Shown: positions 8,976 through 16,747 of the stretch, piece by piece | Layout: every line of letters begins with the position of its first letter | Numbering within the stretch: the first letter of the stretch is position 1 | NCBI GenBank assembly: GCA_037442205.1 | Contig: JBBIQS010000021.1 | Location: 30,701 to 94,700 of the forward strand | DNA from: JBBIQS01 sp037442205 | GTDB taxonomy: Bacteria; Myxococcota; Myxococcia; Myxococcales; UBA5297 | Length of the DNA: 64,000 bases | Direction: 5' to 3' | Position numbers and translations under genes: made by a program | Notes under the pieces: model-generated | What the model saw: the letters and a program-made list of their open reading frames with translations, nothing else | What the model was told of the DNA's origin: nothing | Database searches by the model: none

Positions 8976-10340
8976 GTGACCACCGTACACCTCCTCGCCG
9001 CGCTGCTGATTGCCGCGGCTCCCTCGACCGATGACATCGCTCCGGCGGCGCCGCGCATGCGGGCCATGACACTGGAGCAGGCTCTGGGCTACGCCCGCGA
9101 GCACCAGCCCAGCATCCAGGCAGCCAAGGCCCGGGTCGAGGCCGCGCTCGCCCAACGCGCGGTGCCGCGGGCGCTCTGGTACCCGCGGCTCGGCGCCACC
9201 GCCCAGCTCTTGGGCGCCAGCGCATCCAATACCACCGCCTCGTACCTCGCCGCGCCGGGCGTGGATCTTCCGCGCATCGGCGGGACCAAGGTCCAGACCG
9301 ACCTGGGGACCTATCAGTCGACGCTGCTGGCGGTGGGGGCGCGGCAGGAGGTGTTCGACTTCGGCCGGATAGGGGCCCTCTCCGCCATCGCCGAGGCCGG
9401 GGCTGAGGCGGAGCGCGGCCGGGAGCGCGAGGCGTGGCTCGATCTGGCTCTTTCGGTGGAGGAGTCATTCCTCGGGGTGCTGGCGGCGCGCAACGTCCTC
9501 GCGACCGCTCAGAGCGCGGAGGAGCGAGCGCGAGTGATCCGCGAGACCGCAGCCGCCGGGGTCGGGGCGGGGCTGCGCAAACCTATCGAGCTGGCGCGCG
9601 CCGAGGCCGAGCTGTCGCGATCAGCAGTGGGCCGGATTCGGGCCCAGGCATCGGTCGCTTCGGCCCAAGCACTTTTCGCCGCGGTGGTGGGCGTTCCCGA
9701 CCAGCAGCTGGAGGCGGCAGGGGAGGCGCCAGCGAGCAAGGAGCCTTCGCTCGACGAGGCGATCGTGCGCGCCCAGGACCACGATCCGGTGCTGGCCGAG
9801 GGGCGGTCCGAGCTGGCGCGCCAGGTGGCGACGACCCGCGCCATCGCCGCCGAGCAGCGGCCAGACCTGCAGGCCACTGCGACCTTCTCCCTGCGCGCGG
9901 GCGGCGCGCCACCGAGCAGCGGCGAGACGCGATCCGGGTGGCTGCCGGAGGTCCCGAACTGGGACCTTGGCCTGCTCTTCTCCTGGCCGCTGTACGACCA
10001 GGCGGTTCGCGCCAGAGAGGCAGTCAGCGCGCAACTCGAGGACGTGCGGCGCTCCGAGCTCGCCGCGCTGGAGCAGCGCCTGGGCGCGCGGGTGCAGCAG
10101 CTCTATCTCGATCTCCAAGCGGCCCGGCAGGCCCTGCCAGCGCTGGAGAGCGCGGTGGCGGCCGCAAAGGCCAACTACGACCAGGCGAATGCACGGTTCC
10201 AGGCGGGACTGGGGACGAGCGTGGAACTCGCCGAAGGCCAGCAGCTGCTGGCCGAGGCCGAGGTGCAGCTGGCGCTGGGTCGGTTTGACTGCTCCCGGGC
10301 CCGAGCCCGCCTGGGCCGGGCAATGGCGGAGGAACTATGA
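8976..10340 (+). CDS. TolC-family outer membrane efflux protein
   Basis: A 454-residue outer-membrane channel for a tripartite exporter. The mature protein begins MTLEQALGYAREHQPSIQAA, the classic first helix of the outer membrane efflux protein family, and a second copy of the long coiled-coil repeat fills residues about 250-450 (LDLQAARQALPALESAVAAA). GTG 8976 gives a short signal peptide (VTTVHLLAALLIAAAPS). No in-frame ATG offers a better one, so the GTG start is chosen even though it is only about two bases from the predicted transcription start. Its stop overlaps the next gene by four bases (ATGA). Confidence 0.9.
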   Translation: MTTVHLLAALLIAAAPSTDDIAPAAPRMRAMTLEQALGYAREHQPSIQAAKARVEAALAQRAVPRALWYPRLGATAQLLGASASNTTASYLAAPGVDLPRIGGTKVQTDLGTYQSTLLAVGARQEVFDFGRIGALSAIAEAGAEAERGREREAWLDLALSVEESFLGVLAARNVLATAQSAEERARVIRETAAAGVGAGLRKPIELARAEAELSRSAVGRIRAQASVASAQALFAAVVGVPDQQLEAAGEAPASKEPSLDEAIVRAQDHDPVLAEGRSELARQVATTRAIAAEQRPDLQATATFSLRAGGAPPSSGETRSGWLPEVPNWDLGLLFSWPLYDQAVRAREAVSAQLEDVRRSELAALEQRLGARVQQLYLDLQAARQALPALESAVAAAKANYDQANARFQAGLGTSVELAEGQQLLAEAEVQLALGRFDCSRARARLGRAMAEEL

Positions 10341-11524
10341 GTGAAGACGTTGCGGTGAGGCCGGATCAGGTGGGCGATGCCGATGGCGAGGTGCGGCGAT
10401 CGCGGCTGGTGCCTGTGGCGATTCTGGGCGGCACCATGGCGGTGCTGGGGGTGGGAGCGTTGCTCTTCGCGCGCGCACGCGGCGCCAGCAATCAGGTCGC
10501 GCTGGCGAGCGAGCCGAAGGCAGTGACGGTCGTCGAGGCCAGGCCGGCGACGTGGCGCGAGCCGAGGCGCTTCATCGGCACGCTCGAGCCGTGGGTCGCC
10601 GCTCAGGTGGGGCCGCAGTTCGTCTCCGCCTATGTCGACACGGTGCTGGTGCGGCCCGGCGCCAGCGTTTCTCGGGGAGAGGTCATCGCCACCCTCGACT
10701 GCCGGCATGCCTCGGCAGCCGGCGAGGCGGTGGCGGCGCAGGCCCGCGCCTTGGAGACCTCCCAGGCCGCGCTCGCCAACGAGGCCGCGCGCATCGCCAC
10801 CCTGCTCAAGGGCGGCTACGCCTCGCCGGACGAAGTGGAGATGAAGCGGGCGGAGAGTGAGTCGAAGGAAGCCCAGCTGCTGGCAATCAAGGCCCAGATG
10901 CTGGGGGCGAACCTTCAGGTGCAGGACTGCGTGCTGAGAGCACCGTTCGCGGGCGAGATCGCGGAGCGCAACGCCGATCCCGGGGCGTTCGCCCGCCCGG
11001 GAAAGTCGATCGCCACACTCGTGGATCGCTCGATGGTGCGGATCAGCGCCGACGTGTCGGAAGCCGACTTCGGCGCGGTGGCGCCGGGGACCCCGGTCAA
11101 GCTGCATCTCCTGGCCATCAACCGGGATCTGCAGGCGGTCATTTCGCGCCGGGCGCCGGCGGCGGACCTGGCCACCCGCACCGTCCACGTCGAGATCGAC
11201 GTCCCCAACTCGGACCGGTCCATTCCGGTGGGCACCACTGCCGAAATCCGGCTCGAGGCCGGGTCGCCGGTGCCGGCGGTCGAGGTGCCGTTGGCGGCGG
11301 CGACGGTCCGCGGAGGCAAGGCCACGCTGGTGGTGGTGGAGGGAGGAGTCGCCCACAAGCGCCAACTGCCGGTGCTGGGCGAGGCCGAGGGCGAGCTGTT
11401 CGTGGGCCCGGAGCTGACCGCAGGCGCCTCGGTGGTCCTCAGGGGGCGCGGCGCGCTGGCAGAGGGCGATCGCGTCGCCGCCACTGCCGTCCCGCCATCC
11501 GCCAATCCGGTAGGAGCGCTGTGA
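10337..11524 (+). CDS. RND efflux membrane fusion protein (HlyD/AcrA family)
   Basis: A 395-residue periplasmic adaptor linking the inner-membrane pump to the outer-membrane channel. One N-terminal membrane helix (about 27-46) anchors it. A lipoyl-like half (VDTVLVRPGASVSRGEVIATLD) is followed by a helical hairpin (about 120-195), the second lipoyl half (VLRAPFAGEIAERNADPGAF) and beta-barrel/membrane-proximal domains. The first gene overlaps it by 4 bases and the pump gene starts 1 base after it, so the three are translationally coupled. Confidence 0.92.
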   Translation: MSEDVAVRPDQVGDADGEVRRSRLVPVAILGGTMAVLGVGALLFARARGASNQVALASEPKAVTVVEARPATWREPRRFIGTLEPWVAAQVGPQFVSAYVDTVLVRPGASVSRGEVIATLDCRHASAAGEAVAAQARALETSQAALANEAARIATLLKGGYASPDEVEMKRAESESKEAQLLAIKAQMLGANLQVQDCVLRAPFAGEIAERNADPGAFARPGKSIATLVDRSMVRISADVSEADFGAVAPGTPVKLHLLAINRDLQAVISRRAPAADLATRTVHVEIDVPNSDRSIPVGTTAEIRLEAGSPVPAVEVPLAAATVRGGKATLVVVEGGVAHKRQLPVLGEAEGELFVGPELTAGASVVLRGRGALAEGDRVAATAVPPSANPVGAL

Positions 11525-11525
11525 C

Positions 11526-14500
11526 ATGAGCCGGCTCTCGCTGAAGAACCCCATCGCCATCCTGATGCTGTGCCTGGGGCTGGTCGTCTTCGCGGCGGTG
11601 GTCGTCCCGCGCATGAGCGTCGACACCTTCCCCGAGCTCACCCCGCCGGTGCTGGTCATCGGCACGCTGGCCCCAGGGCTCGGCCCGAAGGACGTCGAGA
11701 AGACGCTCACCTGGCGAATCGAGAAGTACGTGTCCGCGACGCCGGGCGTCGACCATGTGCAGAGCCTGAGCCGCAACAACATGGCGATCATCTTCGTGTG
11801 GCTGAAATGGGGAACTGACCTCGACGCCGCGCAGGGGCTGGTGCAGCAGCAGGTGGCCTTCGCCATGTCGTCGGTGCCCAAGACGCTGGGCGTGTTGCCG
11901 CCGTTCGTCCTGCAGTACGACCCGTCCAACGCCCCGGTGGTCCAGGTGGCGGTCTCCGGGGCAGGTCTCAGCGGGCCGCAGATCTACGACTACGCGGTGA
12001 ACAACATCGAGCCGGTGCTCGAGGGAATCCCGGGGGTGGCCAGCGCTTCGCCGAATGGAGGGCGCCTGCGGCAGATCAACGTGGTGGTGGATCCGGCCCG
12101 GGCGCAGGCCCGTGGGCTCACCTCGAGTCAGGTCGCGGCGGCGGTGGCGCAGGCAAACGCGTTGCTGCCCTCGGGCAGCTTCATTTCCCCGCGGTTTGAC
12201 GCCAACGTCTACACCAATGCCGTCGCCAAGCGGGTGGAGACGCTCGGGGAGGCCGTCGTCAAGATCCTCGATGGCCGGCCGGTGCTCCTGCACGACGTGG
12301 CGCGAGTCGAAGACGGCGCCTCTCCGGCCACTCAATCGGTGTCGGTGGACGGGCGGGACGCGGTCTACCTCAACGTGCTGAGGGTTCCGGGCGGCAACAC
12401 GCTGGCGATCGTGGACGCGGTGAAGGACCGGCTCGCCCAGCTGCGCGGCCTTCCGCCGGGGATGGTGGTGAAGCCGATCTTCGACCAGTCGTCCTTCGTC
12501 CGGACGACCTTCACCGGCCTGCAGCGGGAAATCGTTCAGGCCCTGGTACTCATCGCGCTGGTGATCCTGCTGTTCCTGCAGGAGTCCCGGGCGGTGCTGG
12601 TGGTGCTCACCGCCATCCCGATCTCGTTCGCGGTGATCCTCTTGGCGCTCTACGCGACCGGCAACACGCTGAACGCCTTCACCCTGGGCGGCCTGACCCT
12701 GGCGATGGGGCCGCTGGTCGACATCTCGGTGGTGGTGCTCGAGTCGATCCACCGCTATCGCCACGGGCACCACCACGGGCTGCCGGCGGCGGCACTCCAC
12801 GGAACCGAAGCGGTGGCGGTGCCGGCGCTGGCGGCGACGCTGACCACGGTCGCGGTGCTGCTGCCGGTGCTGCTCCTCTACGGACTGGCGCGCAAGCTCT
12901 TCGCGCCGCTGGCGCTGACGGTCGCGGTGGCCATGTTCGCCGGCTACCTGGTGTCGATGGCGGTGACGCCCGTGGCCGCCCGCTATCTGCTTGGGCACGG
13001 GCGGCGGGGACGGCTGGCGCACGCGGTGGAGAGGAGGATCGTCGCCCTGGCCGAGGCCTATGCCGGGGGCCTCCGCAAGGCGCTCGGGTACCGCTGGCTG
13101 GTGATCGGCGCGGCGCTGGTGCTGGTCGTTGGCAGCGGCTTCGCTGCCTCCGGGCTGCCGAGCACCTTCTTCCCCGAAATCGACGAGTCGATGGAGCGCG
13201 TCTACGTCCGTCTGCCGCCAGGGACCTCGATCGACGACGCCACCCGAGAGATCAATGCCATGGGCAAGGCGATCATGGAGGACCTGCCCAAGGGCACCGC
13301 CGAGCTCTATCTGACCAACGTCGGCTACCCGCTCAACCCGCGCTCGGCGATGAACAGCCCGAACAACGGGCCGCACATGGGCTTCATTCGCGTGGCACTC
13401 TCGCCGCCCGAGGAGCGTTCCCTCAACCAGCGGCAGGTCGCCGACGAGATCCGCCACATCCTCAACCGGCGCTTTCCCGGCGCCGAAGTGCTCCAGTGGC
13501 CGGGCGGGCTGGTGGCCAGCGTGTTCTCCAACGGCTACATCGCGCCGCTCGCGGTCGAGGTCCGCGGCGACGACCTCGACGAGCTCGCGCGCGCGCAGGC
13601 GGCGATGGCCGAGGTCGCGCGGACGGTGCCCGGCGTTCGCGACCTCTTCCCGTCCCTGGAGACCGAATACCCGGAGGTCCGAGTGAACATCGACCGCCAG
13701 GAGGCTGGGCTGGTCGGGGTCTCGGCACGCGACGCCGCCCAGACCACCCTCGAGTCCACCTACGGGAACATCAACTCCCCCACCACCTGGATCGATCCGT
13801 CGAATGGCATGGCCTACTACGTGGTGACCGCCTACGACGTGCGCCAGGTCCGCGATCCCGCTTCGCTCGCACAGGTGCCGGTGAAGATCGACGCCAGGGG
13901 AGCGGCGGTGACCCTCGGCTCCTACGGCACGGTGGAGCGCTCGGTGGGGCCGGTGGCCATCGAGCGCAACCAGCTGCAGCGTGTGGCGCACCTCTACATG
14001 CAGACCGAGGGGCGCGACGTGGGCAGCGCCGCCGCCGACCTGGAGCGGGCGCTAAAGGCCGACCCGCGCACCGCGAAGATCCCATTCCAGTTCGTGGGGC
14101 AGGTCCAGCTGATGCGCGACACGTTCGGCGGGCTGGGGCTCGCGATCGGGCTGGCGGTGATGCTGGTCTTCATGATCATGGCCTCGCAGTTCAAGAGCCT
14201 GCGCCTGCCGCTGGTCATGCTCTTCGCCATCCCCGGGACGCTCATCGGCATCGTCGGCGCGCTGATGGCCGCGGGCCAGGGCTTCTCGGTCACGGCGCTG
14301 ATGGGCGTGCTGATGGTGGTGGGGATCGCGGTCTCCAACGGCATCCTGCTGGTCGACCACGCCAGCCGCGAGCACGATCGGGGACTCTCTCGGGTGGACG
14401 CGGTGGTGGACGCCGCCCGGACGCGCTTCAAACCGATCCTGATGACCAGCCTGGCGACGGTGATCGGCCTGCTCCCGACGGCGCTGGGGCTGGAGCACGG

Positions 14501-14663
14501 CGCCGAGGCCAATCGCCCGCTGGCACTGGCCGTGGTCGGCGGGCTGGCGAGCTCGACCTTGCTGTCGCTGTTCCTCGTGCCCTCGATGTTCGTGCTGCTG
14601 GCGAAGCGTTCGGTTCCCCAGGAGTCGCACGCAGAGCCAGTCGGGCACGTCTCGGCGGCCTAG
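11526..14663 (+). CDS. RND-family efflux pump, inner-membrane subunit
   Basis: A 1,045-residue proton-driven exporter with the standard layout: helix 1 (about 9-28), a large periplasmic loop, helices 2-6 (about 335-485), helix 7 (about 520-540), a second periplasmic loop, and helices 8-12 (about 860-1030). The sequences TFPELTPPVLVIGTLAPG and GLTLAMGPLVD are family signatures. The proton-relay positions differ from AcrB: TM4 reads GPLVDIS with one aspartate (Asp399) instead of Asp-Asp, and TM10 reads GIAVSNGILLVD with Ser near 936 where AcrB has its lysine. It is probably not an AcrB-type multidrug pump; the substrate is unknown. Confidence 0.92.
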   Translation: MSRLSLKNPIAILMLCLGLVVFAAVVVPRMSVDTFPELTPPVLVIGTLAPGLGPKDVEKTLTWRIEKYVSATPGVDHVQSLSRNNMAIIFVWLKWGTDLDAAQGLVQQQVAFAMSSVPKTLGVLPPFVLQYDPSNAPVVQVAVSGAGLSGPQIYDYAVNNIEPVLEGIPGVASASPNGGRLRQINVVVDPARAQARGLTSSQVAAAVAQANALLPSGSFISPRFDANVYTNAVAKRVETLGEAVVKILDGRPVLLHDVARVEDGASPATQSVSVDGRDAVYLNVLRVPGGNTLAIVDAVKDRLAQLRGLPPGMVVKPIFDQSSFVRTTFTGLQREIVQALVLIALVILLFLQESRAVLVVLTAIPISFAVILLALYATGNTLNAFTLGGLTLAMGPLVDISVVVLESIHRYRHGHHHGLPAAALHGTEAVAVPALAATLTTVAVLLPVLLLYGLARKLFAPLALTVAVAMFAGYLVSMAVTPVAARYLLGHGRRGRLAHAVERRIVALAEAYAGGLRKALGYRWLVIGAALVLVVGSGFAASGLPSTFFPEIDESMERVYVRLPPGTSIDDATREINAMGKAIMEDLPKGTAELYLTNVGYPLNPRSAMNSPNNGPHMGFIRVALSPPEERSLNQRQVADEIRHILNRRFPGAEVLQWPGGLVASVFSNGYIAPLAVEVRGDDLDELARAQAAMAEVARTVPGVRDLFPSLETEYPEVRVNIDRQEAGLVGVSARDAAQTTLESTYGNINSPTTWIDPSNGMAYYVVTAYDVRQVRDPASLAQVPVKIDARGAAVTLGSYGTVERSVGPVAIERNQLQRVAHLYMQTEGRDVGSAAADLERALKADPRTAKIPFQFVGQVQLMRDTFGGLGLAIGLAVMLVFMIMASQFKSLRLPLVMLFAIPGTLIGIVGALMAAGQGFSVTALMGVLMVVGIAVSNGILLVDHASREHDRGLSRVDAVVDAARTRFKPILMTSLATVIGLLPTALGLEHGAEANRPLALAVVGGLASSTLLSLFLVPSMFVLLAKRSVPQESHAEPVGHVSAA

Positions 14664-14689
14664 TCACTTCCACTTCACCGGAGCTTTGC

Positions 14690-16114
14690 ATGCGCCTGGC
14701 TGCACCCGTGATGTCGTTGCTTCTCCTCACTGCCGCTTTTCACGCCCACGCCGAGACAGGCGACCGGGACGGCCCCGCGCTGAAGCTGCTGCTGGCGAAG
14801 GGACTGATCTCGCAGAGTGACTACGACGCGGCGGTCTCCGGCAAGGGCCTGGAGACGCCCGCGGCCCTGCCGGCCGTGAAGTCGAAGTGGGAGAGCACCC
14901 TCTATGGCTTCGCGGAGCTCGACACGATCTCCGACTCGACTCAGAGCTTCAGCGACGTGGCCGGCAACGCGGTGCTGGCGCGGCCCGACAGCTACGCCGG
15001 CAGCCACGGCCGGCTGACTTTCGGGGTTCGCAACTCGCGCCTGGGGCTGCGGATCGTTGCGCCGGAGTACCAGGGGATCAAGGTCAGCGCGATGGCGGAG
15101 ATGGATTTCCTGGGAAACCAGCCGCCCAACGCGAGCGAGGCTGCGACCTTCACCAACCCGGCGTTCCGGGCTCGCCACTTCATGTTCAAGCTCGAGAACC
15201 CGTACCTCGACGTGCTGTTCGGCCAGTACTGGGATCTCTTCGGCTGGCAGTCGGCCTTCCATCCCAATTCGGTGCAGATCCAGGGGCTGCCGGGCGAAGT
15301 CTTCGCCCGCGCTCCGCAGCTGCGCCTGTCCCATCTCTTCGAGGGTGAACGGGTGAGCCTGGAGGTCGCGGCCGCCGCAGTTCGCCCGCCGCAGCGCGAT
15401 GCCTGGGTTCCCGACGGCCAGGCGGGCCTGCGCCTGTTGGTGAACGGGTGGAAGGGCGTGCGGACGGTGGGCTCCACCGGGACCGGCGCCGACCCGCTGG
15501 CGCTGGGCCTCTCGGGAACCGTGCGGCGCTTCCTGGTGCCCGAGCTGAGTGCCTCGCCGAAGAGCGATGTCTCGACCCTGGGCGGTGGCCTGTCGGCCGA
15601 CCTCTTCCTTCCGGTGCTTCCCAGGAGCCTGGACAACCGCGCAAACGCGCTGACGCTCACCGGCTCCTTTACCCGCGGCCAGGGAATCGCCGACCTCTAC
15701 ACCGGCCTCACTGGCGGCGTGGGCTTCCCGGCCTTGCCCAACCCCACCGGTGCGTTCCCGGCGCCGGTGTATCCGGCCGGCATCGACAATGGCCTGGTCA
15801 CCTTCGGCCCCGACGGACGACTGGTCGCGGTGGGATGGCAGTCGTTCATCGTGGGAGTGCAGTACTACCTGCCGCCGGCAGGGAAGCTCCGGCTTGCGGC
15901 CAACTACTCGCAGATGCGGATGACCAATCCCGGCGAGATCGGCGCTGCTGGGAAGGTGGTCGTCGGCTCCAACTTCGCCGACGCCAACATGTTCTGGGAT
16001 GCCACGCCCACCGTGCGGCTGGGCCTGGAGTACGCCTGGTTCCGGCAGACCTTCGCCGACGAGGCGCAGTCCAAGAACAACCGGGTCCAGCTCTCGGGTT
16101 TCTACCTGTTCTGA
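14690..16114 (+). CDS. Outer-membrane porin of phosphate-selective/DcaP-like type
   Basis: A 474-residue predicted beta-barrel. The signal peptide (MRLAAPVMSLLLLTAAFHAHA) is followed by a short helical segment (LKLLLAKGLISQSDYDAA) of the kind found before porin barrels, then alternating amphipathic strands with many aromatics, ending in FYLF, a typical C-terminal outer-membrane sorting signal. The segment RHFMFKLENPYLDVLFGQYWDLFG resembles OprO/OprP/DcaP-like porins (only part quoted as recognised motif: GQYWDLFG). GGAG precedes the ATG. It follows the pump gene by 26 bases and is probably the last gene of the sigma-54-controlled operon, perhaps serving entry of the inducing solute. Confidence 0.8.
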   Translation: MRLAAPVMSLLLLTAAFHAHAETGDRDGPALKLLLAKGLISQSDYDAAVSGKGLETPAALPAVKSKWESTLYGFAELDTISDSTQSFSDVAGNAVLARPDSYAGSHGRLTFGVRNSRLGLRIVAPEYQGIKVSAMAEMDFLGNQPPNASEAATFTNPAFRARHFMFKLENPYLDVLFGQYWDLFGWQSAFHPNSVQIQGLPGEVFARAPQLRLSHLFEGERVSLEVAAAAVRPPQRDAWVPDGQAGLRLLVNGWKGVRTVGSTGTGADPLALGLSGTVRRFLVPELSASPKSDVSTLGGGLSADLFLPVLPRSLDNRANALTLTGSFTRGQGIADLYTGLTGGVGFPALPNPTGAFPAPVYPAGIDNGLVTFGPDGRLVAVGWQSFIVGVQYYLPPAGKLRLAANYSQMRMTNPGEIGAAGKVVVGSNFADANMFWDATPTVRLGLEYAWFRQTFADEAQSKNNRVQLSGFYLF

Positions 16115-16144
16115 GCCATCGCGCCGGCGGCTGGGGACGTCGCA

Positions 16145-16176
16145 CCCGGCGGAGCGGAATCAGAAGCTCCGCCGGG
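16145..16176. terminator. Bidirectional hairpin between porin and BMC genes
   Basis: A perfect 11-bp stem, CCCGGCGGAGC (16145-16155) with GCTCCGCCGGG (16166-16176). The stop codon of the last BMC gene lies in the loop, so the hairpin serves the ends of both convergent operons. No T-run follows on either strand. Confidence 0.6.
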
Positions 16177-16711
16177 CAAGGTCGGCGTGCGGCGCGGGGA
16201 TGAGCTCGGTCGCCACCAGCAGCTCGGGGGCGATGCGCGCCGCCGCCGCGCTCACCGCTGCCTCGACCATGTCCAGGGAGCCGGTGAGCGTGAAGTAGCC
16301 CTTGCCGCCGATGCCGCGGGCGAGCTGCATCTTGAGCAGCCGGACTTCGGCCGCCTTGAGGGCAGTGTCGGCGGCCAAGAGCGCGCTGGCCACCGAGTGC
16401 GTCTCGACCACCCCCAGGCTGTGGACCACGCTCTGCGTCAGGCTCCCGCGGATGGCCGGGGAGAGCTGCCGATCAGCCTGGGTGAGGATCAGCTTGTCGA
16501 TGAGGCCCGGGCCCGACAGCTCGAGGCCCTCGCGGTAGGACTCCTCGACGTCGGCCACCTCGCCGTCGAAGAGGATCAGGAACTTGCCGGGAGTGACCGG
16601 CTCGGTCATCAGCAGCCGCACCGGGGCCTTCTTCACCAGCGCGTCGGCGACGAGATAGCCGCGAGCGATCGATTCCAGCTCGAGCAGCGCGATGGCGGGG
16701 CCTTGGAACAA
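16160..16711 (-). CDS. BMC-T trimeric shell protein (PduT-like, no Cys)
   Basis: A 183-residue tandem-BMC-domain protein expected to form pseudohexameric trimers in the microcompartment facets. Domain 1 begins GPAIALLELESIARGYLVAD and domain 2 begins SLGVVETHSVASALLAAD; PAPHADL near the end is the usual BMC C-terminal signature. The length matches PduT (184), but the PduT iron-sulfur cysteine is missing: the protein has no Cys at all. No ATG or GTG lies between the upstream stop and the domain. TTG 16711 is the best start, with no good ribosome binding site. It is in the same frame as the upstream aldehyde dehydrogenase, separated by one TAG. Last gene of the BMC operon. Confidence 0.88.
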   Translation of the reverse strand: MFQGPAIALLELESIARGYLVADALVKKAPVRLLMTEPVTPGKFLILFDGEVADVEESYREGLELSGPGLIDKLILTQADRQLSPAIRGSLTQSVVHSLGVVETHSVASALLAADTALKAAEVRLLKMQLARGIGGKGYFTLTGSLDMVEAAVSAAAARIAPELLVATELIPAPHADLARRSF

Positions 16712-16747
16712 GTCGTGGGATCCGGAGGTGTGAGGGCCGCTGCTCGG

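Noticed and set aside
16700..16730. Peptide HDLFQGP resembling a viral protease cleavage site
   Set aside because: A chance match at the edge of the BMC-T domain, where GPA is part of the normal BMC-T beginning.
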